This document shows, in pieces, positions 7,677-14,645 of a stretch of DNA of 18,106 nt. Both the position numbers and the translations under genes were made by a program. How positions within the stretch are numbered: the first letter of the stretch is position 1; each line of letters begins with the position of its first letter. This DNA comes from Rhodoferax sp. (GTDB taxonomy: Bacteria > Pseudomonadota > Gammaproteobacteria > Burkholderiales > Burkholderiaceae_C). The stretch lies in assembly GCA_029865675.1 (NCBI GenBank), contig JARXAU010000065.1:1-18106 (forward strand), in the 5' to 3' direction. Below the pieces are notes generated by a model. It ran no database searches. It saw nothing but the letters and a program-made list of their open reading frames with translations, and had not been told where the DNA came from.

Positions 7677-7703
7677 GCTGGGTTAGCGAGCCGCCCTGCG
7701 CAC

Positions 7704-8729
7704 ATGGCACTCACTTTCATGAAGGTGCGCAGCACCGCAAACCATGAAAGTCCTTCCGCGTTCACAGCGGGCAGCCGCTACCTGGGGCGCTTTGCGCCCT
7801 CGCCCACCGGGCCGCTGCACGCGGGCTCGCTGGTGGCGGCGCTGGCGAGTTGGCTAGACGCCCGCGCGCACGGCGGCCAGTGGTTGGTGCGCATGGAAGA
7901 CGTGGACACCCCGCGCACGGTGGCGGGCGCGGACCAACTCATCTTGCAGCAACTGGCCGCGTGCGGCCTGCAAGCAGACGCGCCACCGTTGTGGCAAAGC
8001 CAACGCGGCGCGCTGTACCAGGCGGCGCTAAAGCAGCTGATTGCAAGGGGACTGGCCTACCCCTGCACTTGTTCGCGCAAAGACATTGAGCACGCTCTAG
8101 CCGCGCAGGGCCACACCAGGGAGCGCCACGCCGAGCTGGTCTACCCCGGCACCTGCCGACACACGGACCCCGCCCATCAAATCAAAAAACCGCACGCCTG
8201 GCGCTTGCGCACCGACCCGCCCCAGACACCGGGAGCACTGGCGCAATCCGCCAGGACCACCGGCGCAGTCCAAGAGGCCTCCATAGCCTGGGTTGACCGC
8301 CGCCTGGGGCCGCAGCACCAGAACGTAGCCCATACCGTGGGCGACTTTGTACTGCAGCGTGCCGACGTTTGCACCAGCTACCAGCTGGCCGTGGTGGTGG
8401 ATGACGCCGCGCAAGGTGTCACCCACGTGGTGCGCGGCCAGGACCTGGCCGACAACACCGCGCGGCAAATCTGGCTGCAGCACTGCCTGGGCTTGCCCAC
8501 GCCACACTACCTGCATACGCCGCTGGTGCTGGGGCCGGACGGGGCCAAGCTCTCCAAGCAAAACGGCGCGCAGGCGCTGGACTTGACCGACCCGCTGCGT
8601 GCCCTGAACGCTGCCGCTGCGGTGCTGGGCTGGCCTGCACAAAGCACGACAGTTGCCGAAGCGCTAGCCACCTGGACTGCCATGGTGGCTGAGGTCGGCG
8701 CATCGCCTGTGGCACCACGGCTGCCATGA
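7704..8729 (+). CDS. gluQ: Glutamyl-queuosine tRNA(Asp) synthetase
   Basis: GluQRS is a paralogue of the catalytic half of glutamyl-tRNA synthetase. It attaches glutamate to queuosine at position 34 of tRNA(Asp). The class I signature is GRFAPSPTGPLHAGSL (residues 28-43, the HIGH motif region) and the KMSKS-like motif is KLSKQNG near residue 281. The zinc site of the family is present as C121-x-C123, Y147 and C151. The anticodon-binding half of true GltX is absent, and 341 aa is slightly long because of about 25 extra N-terminal residues. The start is uncertain: no Shine-Dalgarno is visible before ATG 7704, ATG 7719 is also in frame, and the conserved part begins only at residue ~26. It overlaps the next gene by ATGA. 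Confidence 0.93.
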   Translation: MALTFMKVRSTANHESPSAFTAGSRYLGRFAPSPTGPLHAGSLVAALASWLDARAHGGQWLVRMEDVDTPRTVAGADQLILQQLAACGLQADAPPLWQSQRGALYQAALKQLIARGLAYPCTCSRKDIEHALAAQGHTRERHAELVYPGTCRHTDPAHQIKKPHAWRLRTDPPQTPGALAQSARTTGAVQEASIAWVDRRLGPQHQNVAHTVGDFVLQRADVCTSYQLAVVVDDAAQGVTHVVRGQDLADNTARQIWLQHCLGLPTPHYLHTPLVLGPDGAKLSKQNGAQALDLTDPLRALNAAAAVLGWPAQSTTVAEALATWTAMVAEVGASPVAPRLP

Positions 8730-9193
8730 TGAACTCCGAACTGCGTCGCAAACACCTGGGCAGCCTGCTGGTGGGCCTGCAATTTGGCTTGATCGGGCTG
8801 CTGGCCCTAAGCGTGGTGCCCGTGCTGCGCCAAGGTCGATTGCCCGCGACCGCCGCGTTGCTGGCAGTGGCGGGTTTGGCGCTCGCCGTCTGGGCGCTGT
8901 GGGCCTATCCCCCGGGCCGCTTCAACATCCGCCCCACGCCGCGCGCGAATGGCCAGGTAGTGCAGCGCGGCCCCTACCGCTGGATACGCCACCCCATGTA
9001 CTCCAGCATGGCACTGTGCGGCCTGGCCTGCGCCTTTGCGGCGCAGCAAGCCTGGGTGTGGCAGGCTTTGGCTGCTATGGGGCTGGTTTTGTTAGCCAAA
9101 GCGTTGCTCGAAGAGCGCTGGATGGCGCAGCAACACCCCGACTACGCTGAGTACCAGGCCCGTACCCAGCGCTTTGTGCCCTGGCTGCTCTAG
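8726..9193 (+). CDS. ICMT/PEMT-type integral membrane methyltransferase family protein
   Basis: This 155-aa membrane protein has the C-terminal signature of the isoprenylcysteine carboxyl methyltransferase/phospholipid methyltransferase superfamily: RGPYRWIRHPMYSSM (residues 81-95), then EERWMAQQHPDYAEY (129-143) and a final TQRFVPWLL. In this superfamily the RHPMY and EE segments contribute to S-adenosylmethionine binding. About four hydrophobic segments are visible (roughly 13-33, 42-61, 93-108, 111-128). The ATG overlaps the gluQ stop (ATGA), which indicates translational coupling. Bacteria of this type do not make prenylated CAAX proteins as eukaryotes do, so the true substrate is unknown; lipids or small molecules are possible. 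Confidence 0.85.
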   Translation: MMNSELRRKHLGSLLVGLQFGLIGLLALSVVPVLRQGRLPATAALLAVAGLALAVWALWAYPPGRFNIRPTPRANGQVVQRGPYRWIRHPMYSSMALCGLACAFAAQQAWVWQALAAMGLVLLAKALLEERWMAQQHPDYAEYQARTQRFVPWLL

Positions 9194-9262
9194 CCTAGGC
9201 CCAGGCTGCGCGCACCGTAAGCGCGTCCCATATGCACAGGAGCATCGGGCACCCCCAGCGCC

Positions 9263-9268
9263 TAAAAT
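9263..9268 (+). promoter_or_regulatory. Possible -10 element for trmB
   Basis: TAAAAT in CGCCTAAAATTGCGC lies in the 138-bp gap before trmB. It matches TATAAT at 5 of 6 bases, but no good -35 is visible at 16-18 bp. Nothing else was recognised in 9194-9331. Confidence 0.3.
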
Positions 9269-9331
9269 TGCGCACCCCGCCGACTGGCGCCTCTTTCTCG
9301 CGCAGGCCTGCCCGCCGCCCCTACTCCCCCT

Positions 9332-10108
9332 ATGACGCCCGACTCCCACCCACTCAAAGCCACCGAGGCCACAGACGCCCCAGACACCCCCACGGTGTAC
9401 ATGCGCGGCATCAAAAGCTTTGTCAAACGGGCCGGGCGCATGACGGCGGGGCAAACCAAGGCGGTTGACGCGCTGGGGCCGCAGTTTTTGCTGCCCTACC
9501 AAAATCAGCTGCTGGACTGGAACGCCGTGTTTCCCCCACTTCCCATTGAGGCGCCCGGTGCCGCACACCCGGTGGTGCTGGAAATCGGCTTTGGCATGGG
9601 CGAGGCTACCGCGCATATTGCAAGCGTCCTGCCCGAGACGCGCTTTCTGTGCTGCGAGGTGCACGAGCCCGGCGTGGGTGCCCTGCTCAAGCGCATTGGC
9701 GAGCAAGGCCTGCACAACATCCGCATCTGCGCGCATGACGCGGTGGAGGTGATAGACCACATGCTGCCGCTGCACAGCCTGGACGGCGTGCACATCTTCT
9801 TCCCCGACCCCTGGCACAAAACCAAACACAACAAGCGCCGCCTGATCCAGGCGCCGCTGATCGCCAAGCTGGCACAGCGCCTCAAGACGGGCGGCTACCT
9901 GCACTGCGCCACCGACTGGCAGCCCTACGCCGAACAGATTTTGGAAGTGCTTAGCGCCGAGCCTGCGCTGGCCAACCGTGCGGTGGCCGCCCACCCCGAA
10001 CTAAGGGGCTACGCGCCCAAGCCCCACTACCGGCCTCTGACCAAGTTCGAAAACCGGGGCATCAAACTCGGCCACGGCGTGTGGGATGTGGTGTTTGAAT
10101 GCGTCTAA
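9332..10108 (+). CDS. trmB: tRNA (guanine-N7-)-methyltransferase
   Basis: TrmB makes m7G46 in the variable loop of tRNAs with S-adenosylmethionine. The protein is 258 aa. The SAM-binding motif is VVLEIGFGMGEATAHIA (residues 81-97), an acidic strand end follows at CCEVHEPGVGALL, and the catalytic FFPDPWHKTKHNKRR block is at 156-170. The C-terminal TKFENRGIKLGHGVWDVVFE matches the family ending (T-x-x-E-x-x-G...). I kept ATG 9332; an internal ATG at 9401 would begin at MRGIKSFVKRAGRM, where conservation really starts, and the first 20 residues are Thr/Asp/Pro-rich and not recognisable, so the longer start is not certain. No strong Shine-Dalgarno is seen. The RNA-modifying RluA-type gene follows after 30 nt. 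Confidence 0.95.
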   Translation: MTPDSHPLKATEATDAPDTPTVYMRGIKSFVKRAGRMTAGQTKAVDALGPQFLLPYQNQLLDWNAVFPPLPIEAPGAAHPVVLEIGFGMGEATAHIASVLPETRFLCCEVHEPGVGALLKRIGEQGLHNIRICAHDAVEVIDHMLPLHSLDGVHIFFPDPWHKTKHNKRRLIQAPLIAKLAQRLKTGGYLHCATDWQPYAEQILEVLSAEPALANRAVAAHPELRGYAPKPHYRPLTKFENRGIKLGHGVWDVVFECV

Positions 10109-10138
10109 GCCACGCGGCCCCGAGGCCGTGAGCCGCCG

Positions 10139-11062
10139 GTGAAATATCCACACACGCCCCCTTTGCGCGACGGCGTGGGACCCAGCAGCGTGGTGCTACC
10201 GCTCGGGCCTTGGCCCACGGTGCTGGATTTTTTGGTGGGGCGCTTTGCGGGCGTAGCGAAAGCGCAGTGGCTGGAGCGCCTGCAAGCGGGCGCCGTCAGC
10301 GATGACTGGGGTCGCACCCTGAACGCCGACACCCCGTATGCGGCGGGACTGCGCGTTTACTACTTTCGCGCCCTTCCGCCCGAGCCCAGAATTCCGTTTG
10401 AGGAAGTAGTGCTGTACCAAGACGCCCACCTGCTGGTGGTCGACAAACCGCATTTTTTGCCGGTCATGCCCTCGGGCAAATACCTGCAAGAAACCGTGTT
10501 GGTGCGCCTGAAAAACAAGCTGGGCCTGCACGACCTGGTGCCCATCCACCGCATTGACCGCGACACGGCCGGACTGGTGCTGTTCTCGGTCAACCCGGCT
10601 ACACGCGACGCTTACCACGCGCTGTTTCGCAATCACCAAGTGGCCAAGACTTACGAGGCCATTGCGCCCTGGAACCGCGCCCTGCCCTGGCCGCTGCACC
10701 GCGAAAGCCGCATCGCCGAGAGCGCGCACTTCATGCAGCAAACCGAGGTGGACGGTCCGCCCAACGCGCTCACCCTCATCACACCCCTGGAAAATTTAGG
10801 CGGATGGGCGCGTTACCAGTTGGAGCCCATCACCGGACAGCGCCACCAGCTGCGTGTGCACATGGCGGCCCTGGGGCTACCCCTGGTGGGCGACGGCATT
10901 TACCCCGTGCTCACGCCTGAGGGCAGCGCGGACTATGCGCAGCCGCTGCAACTGCTGGCCCAGGCCATCGCGTTGACCTGCCCGGTGAGCGGGCGGGCGC
11001 TGCGATTTGAGAGCCGCAGGGTGCTTTGGGGGCTGGAAGAGGTGAGGGAAGCATTTGGATGA
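10139..11062 (+). CDS. RluA-family pseudouridine synthase
   Basis: This 307-aa enzyme of the RluA group isomerises uridine to pseudouridine in RNA; whether it acts on rRNA or tRNA cannot be told. The catalytic motif is HRIDRDTAGLVLF (residues 137-149), with the nucleophilic aspartate at D140. Upstream, VLYQDAHLLVVDKPHFLPVMP (91-111) is the conserved strand pair before it, and the ITGQRHQLRVHMAALGLPLVGDGIYP region is the conserved C-terminal block. Residues ~20-75 may be a degenerate S4-like RNA-binding part. The start is GTG 10139, 30 nt after trmB; a small CGGCC-CCGA-GGCCG hairpin lies in the gap and no clear Shine-Dalgarno is seen. Together with gluQ and trmB it makes a loose RNA-modification group. 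Confidence 0.9.
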   Translation: MKYPHTPPLRDGVGPSSVVLPLGPWPTVLDFLVGRFAGVAKAQWLERLQAGAVSDDWGRTLNADTPYAAGLRVYYFRALPPEPRIPFEEVVLYQDAHLLVVDKPHFLPVMPSGKYLQETVLVRLKNKLGLHDLVPIHRIDRDTAGLVLFSVNPATRDAYHALFRNHQVAKTYEAIAPWNRALPWPLHRESRIAESAHFMQQTEVDGPPNALTLITPLENLGGWARYQLEPITGQRHQLRVHMAALGLPLVGDGIYPVLTPEGSADYAQPLQLLAQAIALTCPVSGRALRFESRRVLWGLEEVREAFG

Positions 11063-11144
11063 CTGCGCAGCAGAATTGAGCCATTGCCCTTGGGCGACTT
11101 GCCGGTTTTTTGGGATTTTCTGGCAACCAGACCGCAGTAGGCGT

Positions 11145-11173
11145 AAAAAAAGCGGACCAGCAGGTCCGCTTTT
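11145..11173. terminator. Bidirectional rho-independent terminator
   Basis: AGCGGACC-AGCA-GGTCCGCT (perfect 8-bp stem, 11151-11170) is flanked by seven A on the left and TTT on the right. It can stop the pseudouridine synthase transcript (plus) and, with the longer U-run, the small secreted-protein gene (minus). Confidence 0.9.
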
Positions 11174-11201
11174 ATTGACAGAAAAGACTAAGCCGCTTAG
11201 C

Positions 11202-11381
11202 TTACTTTTTTTCCATCATTGCCTTGCATTCGGCTTTCATTTTTTCATCGGCAGTTTTTTCGTCCATCTTTTTGCAGGCTTCCATCTTTTCTTTCATGGC
11301 GCCGCCGTGGGATCCCGCGAAGGTGTTGAAAGACAAGGTTGCGAACGCTGCTGTAACCAAAACTGAAACTAGTTTGCTCAT
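11202..11381 (-). CDS. Small secreted Met/Lys/Cys-rich protein (59 aa), unknown function
   Basis: This short gene encodes 59 residues. The N-terminus, MSKLVSVLVTAAFATLSFNT followed by FAGSHGG, is a typical signal peptide with likely cleavage after FA (A22). The mature part is about 37 residues, highly charged, with six or more Met, many Lys/Glu and two Cys (EACKKMDEKTADEKMKAECK). Evidence that it is real: GGAG 7 nt before the ATG, a strong terminator about 30 nt after the stop, and a coherent signal peptide. It is divergent from the TPR/HupE pair with an 80-bp gap. It somewhat recalls small PsiF-like periplasmic proteins, but I do not assign that family. Met and Cys would suit soft-metal binding or a disulfide; this is inference. 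Confidence 0.8.
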   Translation of the reverse strand: MSKLVSVLVTAAFATLSFNTFAGSHGGAMKEKMEACKKMDEKTADEKMKAECKAMMEKK

Positions 11382-11407
11382 GAGTGAACTCCGTTAATGG
11401 GCATTTG

Positions 11408-11437
11408 TTGCCGCCACAATAGACGACAACTTAATAT
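11408..11437 (+). promoter_or_regulatory. Possible promoter for the TPR-HupE pair
   Basis: TTGCCG (11408-11413) and TAATAT (11432-11437) are spaced by 18 bp, each with 4 of 6 consensus matches. It lies in the AT-richer part of the 80-bp divergent gap and 24 nt before the ATG. Confidence 0.35.
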
Positions 11438-11461
11438 ACATCACACTGGAGACGCATAAAA

Positions 11462-12655
11462 ATGACGGGCCTATTCAACATGAAAACCGAAGTGCTGGGC
11501 ACCGGGGCTGTGGCCGCAATGGTGTTCTTAAGCAGTTTGATGGCACCCACGACCGCGTACGCCGCGCCCCGAACCCCCACGGACGACGCGCAGGTGCTAG
11601 AAAAGCTAGCGGTGAAAGCGGGGGACGCGACCGCGCGGCAGCTCTTCGCTCTGCGTGCCGCTTCGCAAAAGGCACCCACCAACGCCACTGCTGCAGCGCA
11701 ATTAGCAGAAGCCTACTTTGACGTAGCGAGTGCCCGTGGCGACCCGCGCTATGTAGGCTATGCCGAAGCCGTGGTGAACCGATTTGCACAACCCTTGCCT
11801 TTGGACTTGCTGAGCATGCGCGGTGTGGTGCGCCAGTACCGCCACGATTTTGGGGGGGCACTGTTGGACTTTGCCGAGGTGCTCCAGCGCGACCCCACTT
11901 TTGCCATGGCGCACGCGTGGCGGGGCGCGATTTTTTTGGTGCAAGCCGATTACGCAGCGGCGCAACAAGAATGCGCCAAGTTGTACGCCTTGGGTCGCAC
12001 CAACCTGGGTGACGCCTGCCAAGGCTTAGCCCTGGCCTACAGCGGCAAGTTGGAGGCCGGCTACCACACGCTTCTTAAAGCACTTGACCGGGTGAGTGAG
12101 CCTGAAAGCCGCTTGTGGGTGCTGACCCGTTTGGGTGAATTGGCCGCTTGGCGCGGCATGGGCGCGCAAGCCCAAGCGCATTACATGGCAGCACTGGCGC
12201 TAGGGCGGGACGATGTGTACCTGCTGGCGGCTTGGTCCGACTTTTTGCTCGATGCCGGCCGATTTCAGGAAGTAGCAAAGCTGCTGGCCGATTGGGAGGC
12301 GTCGGACAGCTTGTTGCTGCGCTTGACCGAGGCCGAGGCGGCACTGAAAGCACCCTCCGCCGACAAGCACATGCGCATGCTTGCCGACCGCTATGCCGCA
12401 GCGCGCGCGCGGGGCGACACCACCCACCGCGCCGAGGAAGCGCGTTTTGAGCTGCACCTGCGCAAAGATCCACGAACCGCAACCCAATTGGCCCGCGACA
12501 ACTACGCGGTGCAGCGTGAGCCGCGCGATGCGCGGGTGCTTCTAGAAGCGGCTCTGGCCGCCAAAGACCCCTCCAGCGCACAAGCGGCGCGCGACTGGCT
12601 GCGCAGCAGTGGATTTGAAGACGCCCGCATGCGTCAACTGGGAGCCATGCCATGA
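11462..12655 (+). CDS. Secreted TPR-like repeat protein, unknown function
   Basis: This 397-aa protein starts with a signal peptide: residues 9-34 are hydrophobic and end in TTAYA before APRTPTDD, so it is probably periplasmic (or outer-membrane-facing). The rest is alpha-helical with tetratricopeptide-like units, clearest at residues ~75-105 (NATAAAQLAEAYFDVASARG), ~120-165 (DFGGALLDFAEVLQRDP, AMAHAWRGAIFLVQADYAAA) and ~225-255 (WRGMGAQAQAHYMAALALG). TPR domains are scaffolds for protein contacts; there is no catalytic motif. TGGAG is 10 nt before ATG 11462; ATG 11480 is an alternative start that keeps the signal peptide. It overlaps the HupE-like gene by ATGA, so the two are translationally coupled and likely act together. 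Confidence 0.8.
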   Translation: MTGLFNMKTEVLGTGAVAAMVFLSSLMAPTTAYAAPRTPTDDAQVLEKLAVKAGDATARQLFALRAASQKAPTNATAAAQLAEAYFDVASARGDPRYVGYAEAVVNRFAQPLPLDLLSMRGVVRQYRHDFGGALLDFAEVLQRDPTFAMAHAWRGAIFLVQADYAAAQQECAKLYALGRTNLGDACQGLALAYSGKLEAGYHTLLKALDRVSEPESRLWVLTRLGELAAWRGMGAQAQAHYMAALALGRDDVYLLAAWSDFLLDAGRFQEVAKLLADWEASDSLLLRLTEAEAALKAPSADKHMRMLADRYAAARARGDTTHRAEEARFELHLRKDPRTATQLARDNYAVQREPRDARVLLEAALAAKDPSSAQAARDWLRSSGFEDARMRQLGAMP

Positions 12656-13845
12656 ACTGCCTGCGAATTTTGGCCATTTGCATGCTCTGGCTGGTCCTGC
12701 CGGTACACGCCCACAAAGCCAGCGACAGCTATTTGGTGCTGGATGTGCAGGGCGCACAGGTAACAGGCCAATGGGACATTGCCCTGCGCGACATCGACTT
12801 CGGCTTGGGCTTGGGCTTGGACGCCGATGGCGACGGCGCCATTACCTGGGGCGAGCTGCGTGGCCGCCATACAGAAATCAACGCCTGGGCGCTGGATGCG
12901 CTGAGTTTGGAGCGCGGTGGCAAGTGCAGCTTGCGGGTGAGCCATAACGAGGTGGATGAGCACACCGACGGTGCGTACTCCGTGCTGCGTTTGGAAGGGA
13001 ATTGCCCTGCCTCCACCGGCGACTTGGCGCTCGGCTACCGCTTGCTGTTTGATGTGGACGCCCTGCACCGAAGTCTGGCGCGCATTACGCTGGACGGGAA
13101 AGTGCAGTCGGCCGTGATGTCGCCCCAAGCGCCCAAGCAGACGTTTACGGCTGCGGCAGTGTCAGGCTGGGCGCAGCTGCTGCAGTTTTTTGTGGAGGGG
13201 GTGTGGCACATCTGGATCGGGTTTGACCATATTTTGTTTTTGCTCGCGCTGCTACTGCCCTTGGTGCTGGTGCGCGAACAGGGGCGTTGGCGGCCCGTGG
13301 AGCGTTTTAGCGATGCCCTGCGCGGGGTGCTGTGGGTGGTGACCGCGTTCACTGTGGCCCACTCAGTAACCTTGTCGCTGGCGGCCTTGGGGCTGGTGGA
13401 GCTGCCTTCCAGGCTGGTGGAATCTGCCATTGCGGTGTCGGTGGTGGTGGCGGCACTGAACAATTTGGTGCCAATTTTCAACCACCGGCTCTGGGCTGTG
13501 GCCTTCGGATTTGGCCTGATTCATGGGTTTGGCTTTGCCAATGTGTTGGCTGAGCTGGACTTACCGCAAGGCGCATTGGTGCTCAGTCTGGTGGGCTTTA
13601 ACCTGGGTGTGGAAGCCGGGCAGCTGGCGATCGTCGCAGTGTTTTTGCCGCTGGCCTATGCGCTGCGCCGTACTGCTTTTTATCAGCGCGGCGTGCTGCT
13701 CTGCGGGTCGGTGCTGACGCTGGTTTTGGCGCTGGTGTGGCTGGCCGAGCGTGGGCTTGACCTTCAGCTCATGAGCAGCTTAGTGGTGGCGGAGGTTCGA
13801 TGGAACGTAGAAGCCCTCTCTGGGCCGCGCGCGCTTTGGAGTTGA
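12652..13845 (+). CDS. HupE/UreJ-type membrane protein with periplasmic EF-hand domain
   Basis: This is a 397-aa inner-membrane protein. A signal peptide (residues 1-20, ending LPVHA) precedes a periplasmic domain (~21-165), then about seven membrane segments (~172-365) of the HupE/UreJ type, a family linked to nickel/cobalt permeases in hydrogenase and urease clusters. Histidines that could bind metal are H186 and H193 (HIWIGFDHILFL), H237 (AHSVTLSLAAL) and H291 (IHGFGFANVL). The periplasmic part holds a full canonical EF-hand loop, DADGDGAITWGE (57-68). If cleaved after A20, the mature protein starts with His. It overlaps the TPR gene by 4 nt. The last ~27 residues (from about 371) look foreign and overlap a LysR remnant, so the original C-terminus was probably different. 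Substrate unknown; no hydrogenase or urease genes are near. Confidence 0.82.
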   Translation: MNCLRILAICMLWLVLPVHAHKASDSYLVLDVQGAQVTGQWDIALRDIDFGLGLGLDADGDGAITWGELRGRHTEINAWALDALSLERGGKCSLRVSHNEVDEHTDGAYSVLRLEGNCPASTGDLALGYRLLFDVDALHRSLARITLDGKVQSAVMSPQAPKQTFTAAAVSGWAQLLQFFVEGVWHIWIGFDHILFLLALLLPLVLVREQGRWRPVERFSDALRGVLWVVTAFTVAHSVTLSLAALGLVELPSRLVESAIAVSVVVAALNNLVPIFNHRLWAVAFGFGLIHGFGFANVLAELDLPQGALVLSLVGFNLGVEAGQLAIVAVFLPLAYALRRTAFYQRGVLLCGSVLTLVLALVWLAERGLDLQLMSSLVVAEVRWNVEALSGPRALWS

Positions 13846-13938
13846 GCCAGCCTACGGTGTGGCGTCCCGTCGCAGAGCGACGATAGCCAAATCGGCGCGC
13901 TGACCTTTGAGCGCACAGGTCGGGCTCTGACAACCACG
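13762..13938 (+). pseudogene. Remnant of a LysR-type regulator (N-terminal helix-turn-helix, frameshifted and truncated)
   Basis: Three pieces in different frames read like the N-terminus of a LysR-type regulator. 13768-13794 gives LMSSLVVAE (in the HupE frame), 13824-13877 gives AARALELSQPTVWRPVAE, and 13888-13938 gives QIGALTFERTGRALTTT. The second and third pieces match the LysR consensus (ARALGLSQPTVSRRVAxLE, then xIGALLFERTGRGLTxT) almost residue for residue. Between VA and IG there are 16 nt where 5 codons (15 nt) are expected, so one base was gained; the first frame then hits TAG at 13884. About 11 extra bases separate pieces one and two. Nothing of the effector domain remains: the SUMF1 gene starts at 13950 on the other strand. 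Confidence 0.75.
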
Positions 13939-13949
13939 CACCAACGCCG

Positions 13950-14645
13950 CTAGCGCTCGTACACACACCGAAACCCGATGTACACCGCATAGAAATTTGC
14001 GGCTTTGAACGCCTGCACATCGGCCTTCATGTTAGGAGCGCCGTACCACCAAGAGCTGCCAACTGTGCGTCGCTCGCGCCCCTGGTCGTCGGGACTGTCG
14101 GTGGTCCACTCCCACACATTGGCCCCCATGTCGTACAAGCCGTTGACGCCAGGCTTTGTAGCCCCTGCGGGCGCAGCGCGCGACCAAGGATCGGGGTCAC
14201 TCGTGTTGGCACCTTGCGGGCTGTCGCCCGTAGCCCACGCATAGGTTCGGCCTTTTTGCCATGGCGCTGGGGGCGACTCGCGCAGCTCGGTAAAGCCTGC
14301 CATTTGCCATTGCGAAGCCGTGGGCAAGCGCCCGCCGGCCCAACGGCAATAGGCCTGCGCCTCTGCAAAATCCAAATGAACAGCAGGCAGGTCCGAACTC
14401 GCCGTTTGACCATCGGGCTTACGCCAAGACCAGCCAGGGCGACGCTCCCAGCCCACGCCATATTCAAAGCCACCGCCCTCTTTTTCTGCCCGGGTAATGG
14501 TGCCGGTAGCACGCACATAGCGGTCAAATTGCCCGATGGTGACCTCGGTGCGGTCAATCACAAACGAGGGCAATACCACTTTATCGCCCACCTGGGCGTG
14601 CACGGCGCCCGCGAAAAATGCTGCGCAAACCATGGCGTGTCTCAT
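13950..14645 (-). CDS. SUMF1/FGE-fold secreted protein, probably not a formylglycine generator
   Basis: This 231-aa protein has the formylglycine-generating-enzyme (SUMF1) fold: FVIDRTEVTIGQFDRYVRAT (residues 28-47), HLDFAEAQAYCRWAGGRLPT (90-109), the WQMAGF segment, NGLYDMGANVWEWTTD (168-183) and a final YIGFRCVYER. A short signal peptide (1-17, ending AVHA) predicts export. True FGE enzymes have a catalytic Cys pair in the segment before the terminal GFR; here that segment (SSWWYGAPNMKADVQAF) has none, so oxidation of a sulfatase cysteine is unlikely. I chose ATG 14645 because GGAG lies 9 nt upstream; ATG 14651 is too close to it and the frame stays open further upstream. It converges on the HupE-like gene. 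No sulfatase is near. Role unknown. Confidence 0.82.
   Translation of the reverse strand: MRHAMVCAAFFAGAVHAQVGDKVVLPSFVIDRTEVTIGQFDRYVRATGTITRAEKEGGGFEYGVGWERRPGWSWRKPDGQTASSDLPAVHLDFAEAQAYCRWAGGRLPTASQWQMAGFTELRESPPAPWQKGRTYAWATGDSPQGANTSDPDPWSRAAPAGATKPGVNGLYDMGANVWEWTTDSPDDQGRERRTVGSSWWYGAPNMKADVQAFKAANFYAVYIGFRCVYER

Noticed and set aside
9092..9994. 300-codon minus-strand frame opposite trmB
   Set aside because: trmB on the plus strand has all family motifs; the mirror frame has none and no ribosome binding site.
13871..13885. CGTCGC-AGA-GCGACG hairpin as a terminator of the HupE-like gene
   Set aside because: The stem is perfect, but no T-run follows on either strand and it lies inside the LysR remnant.
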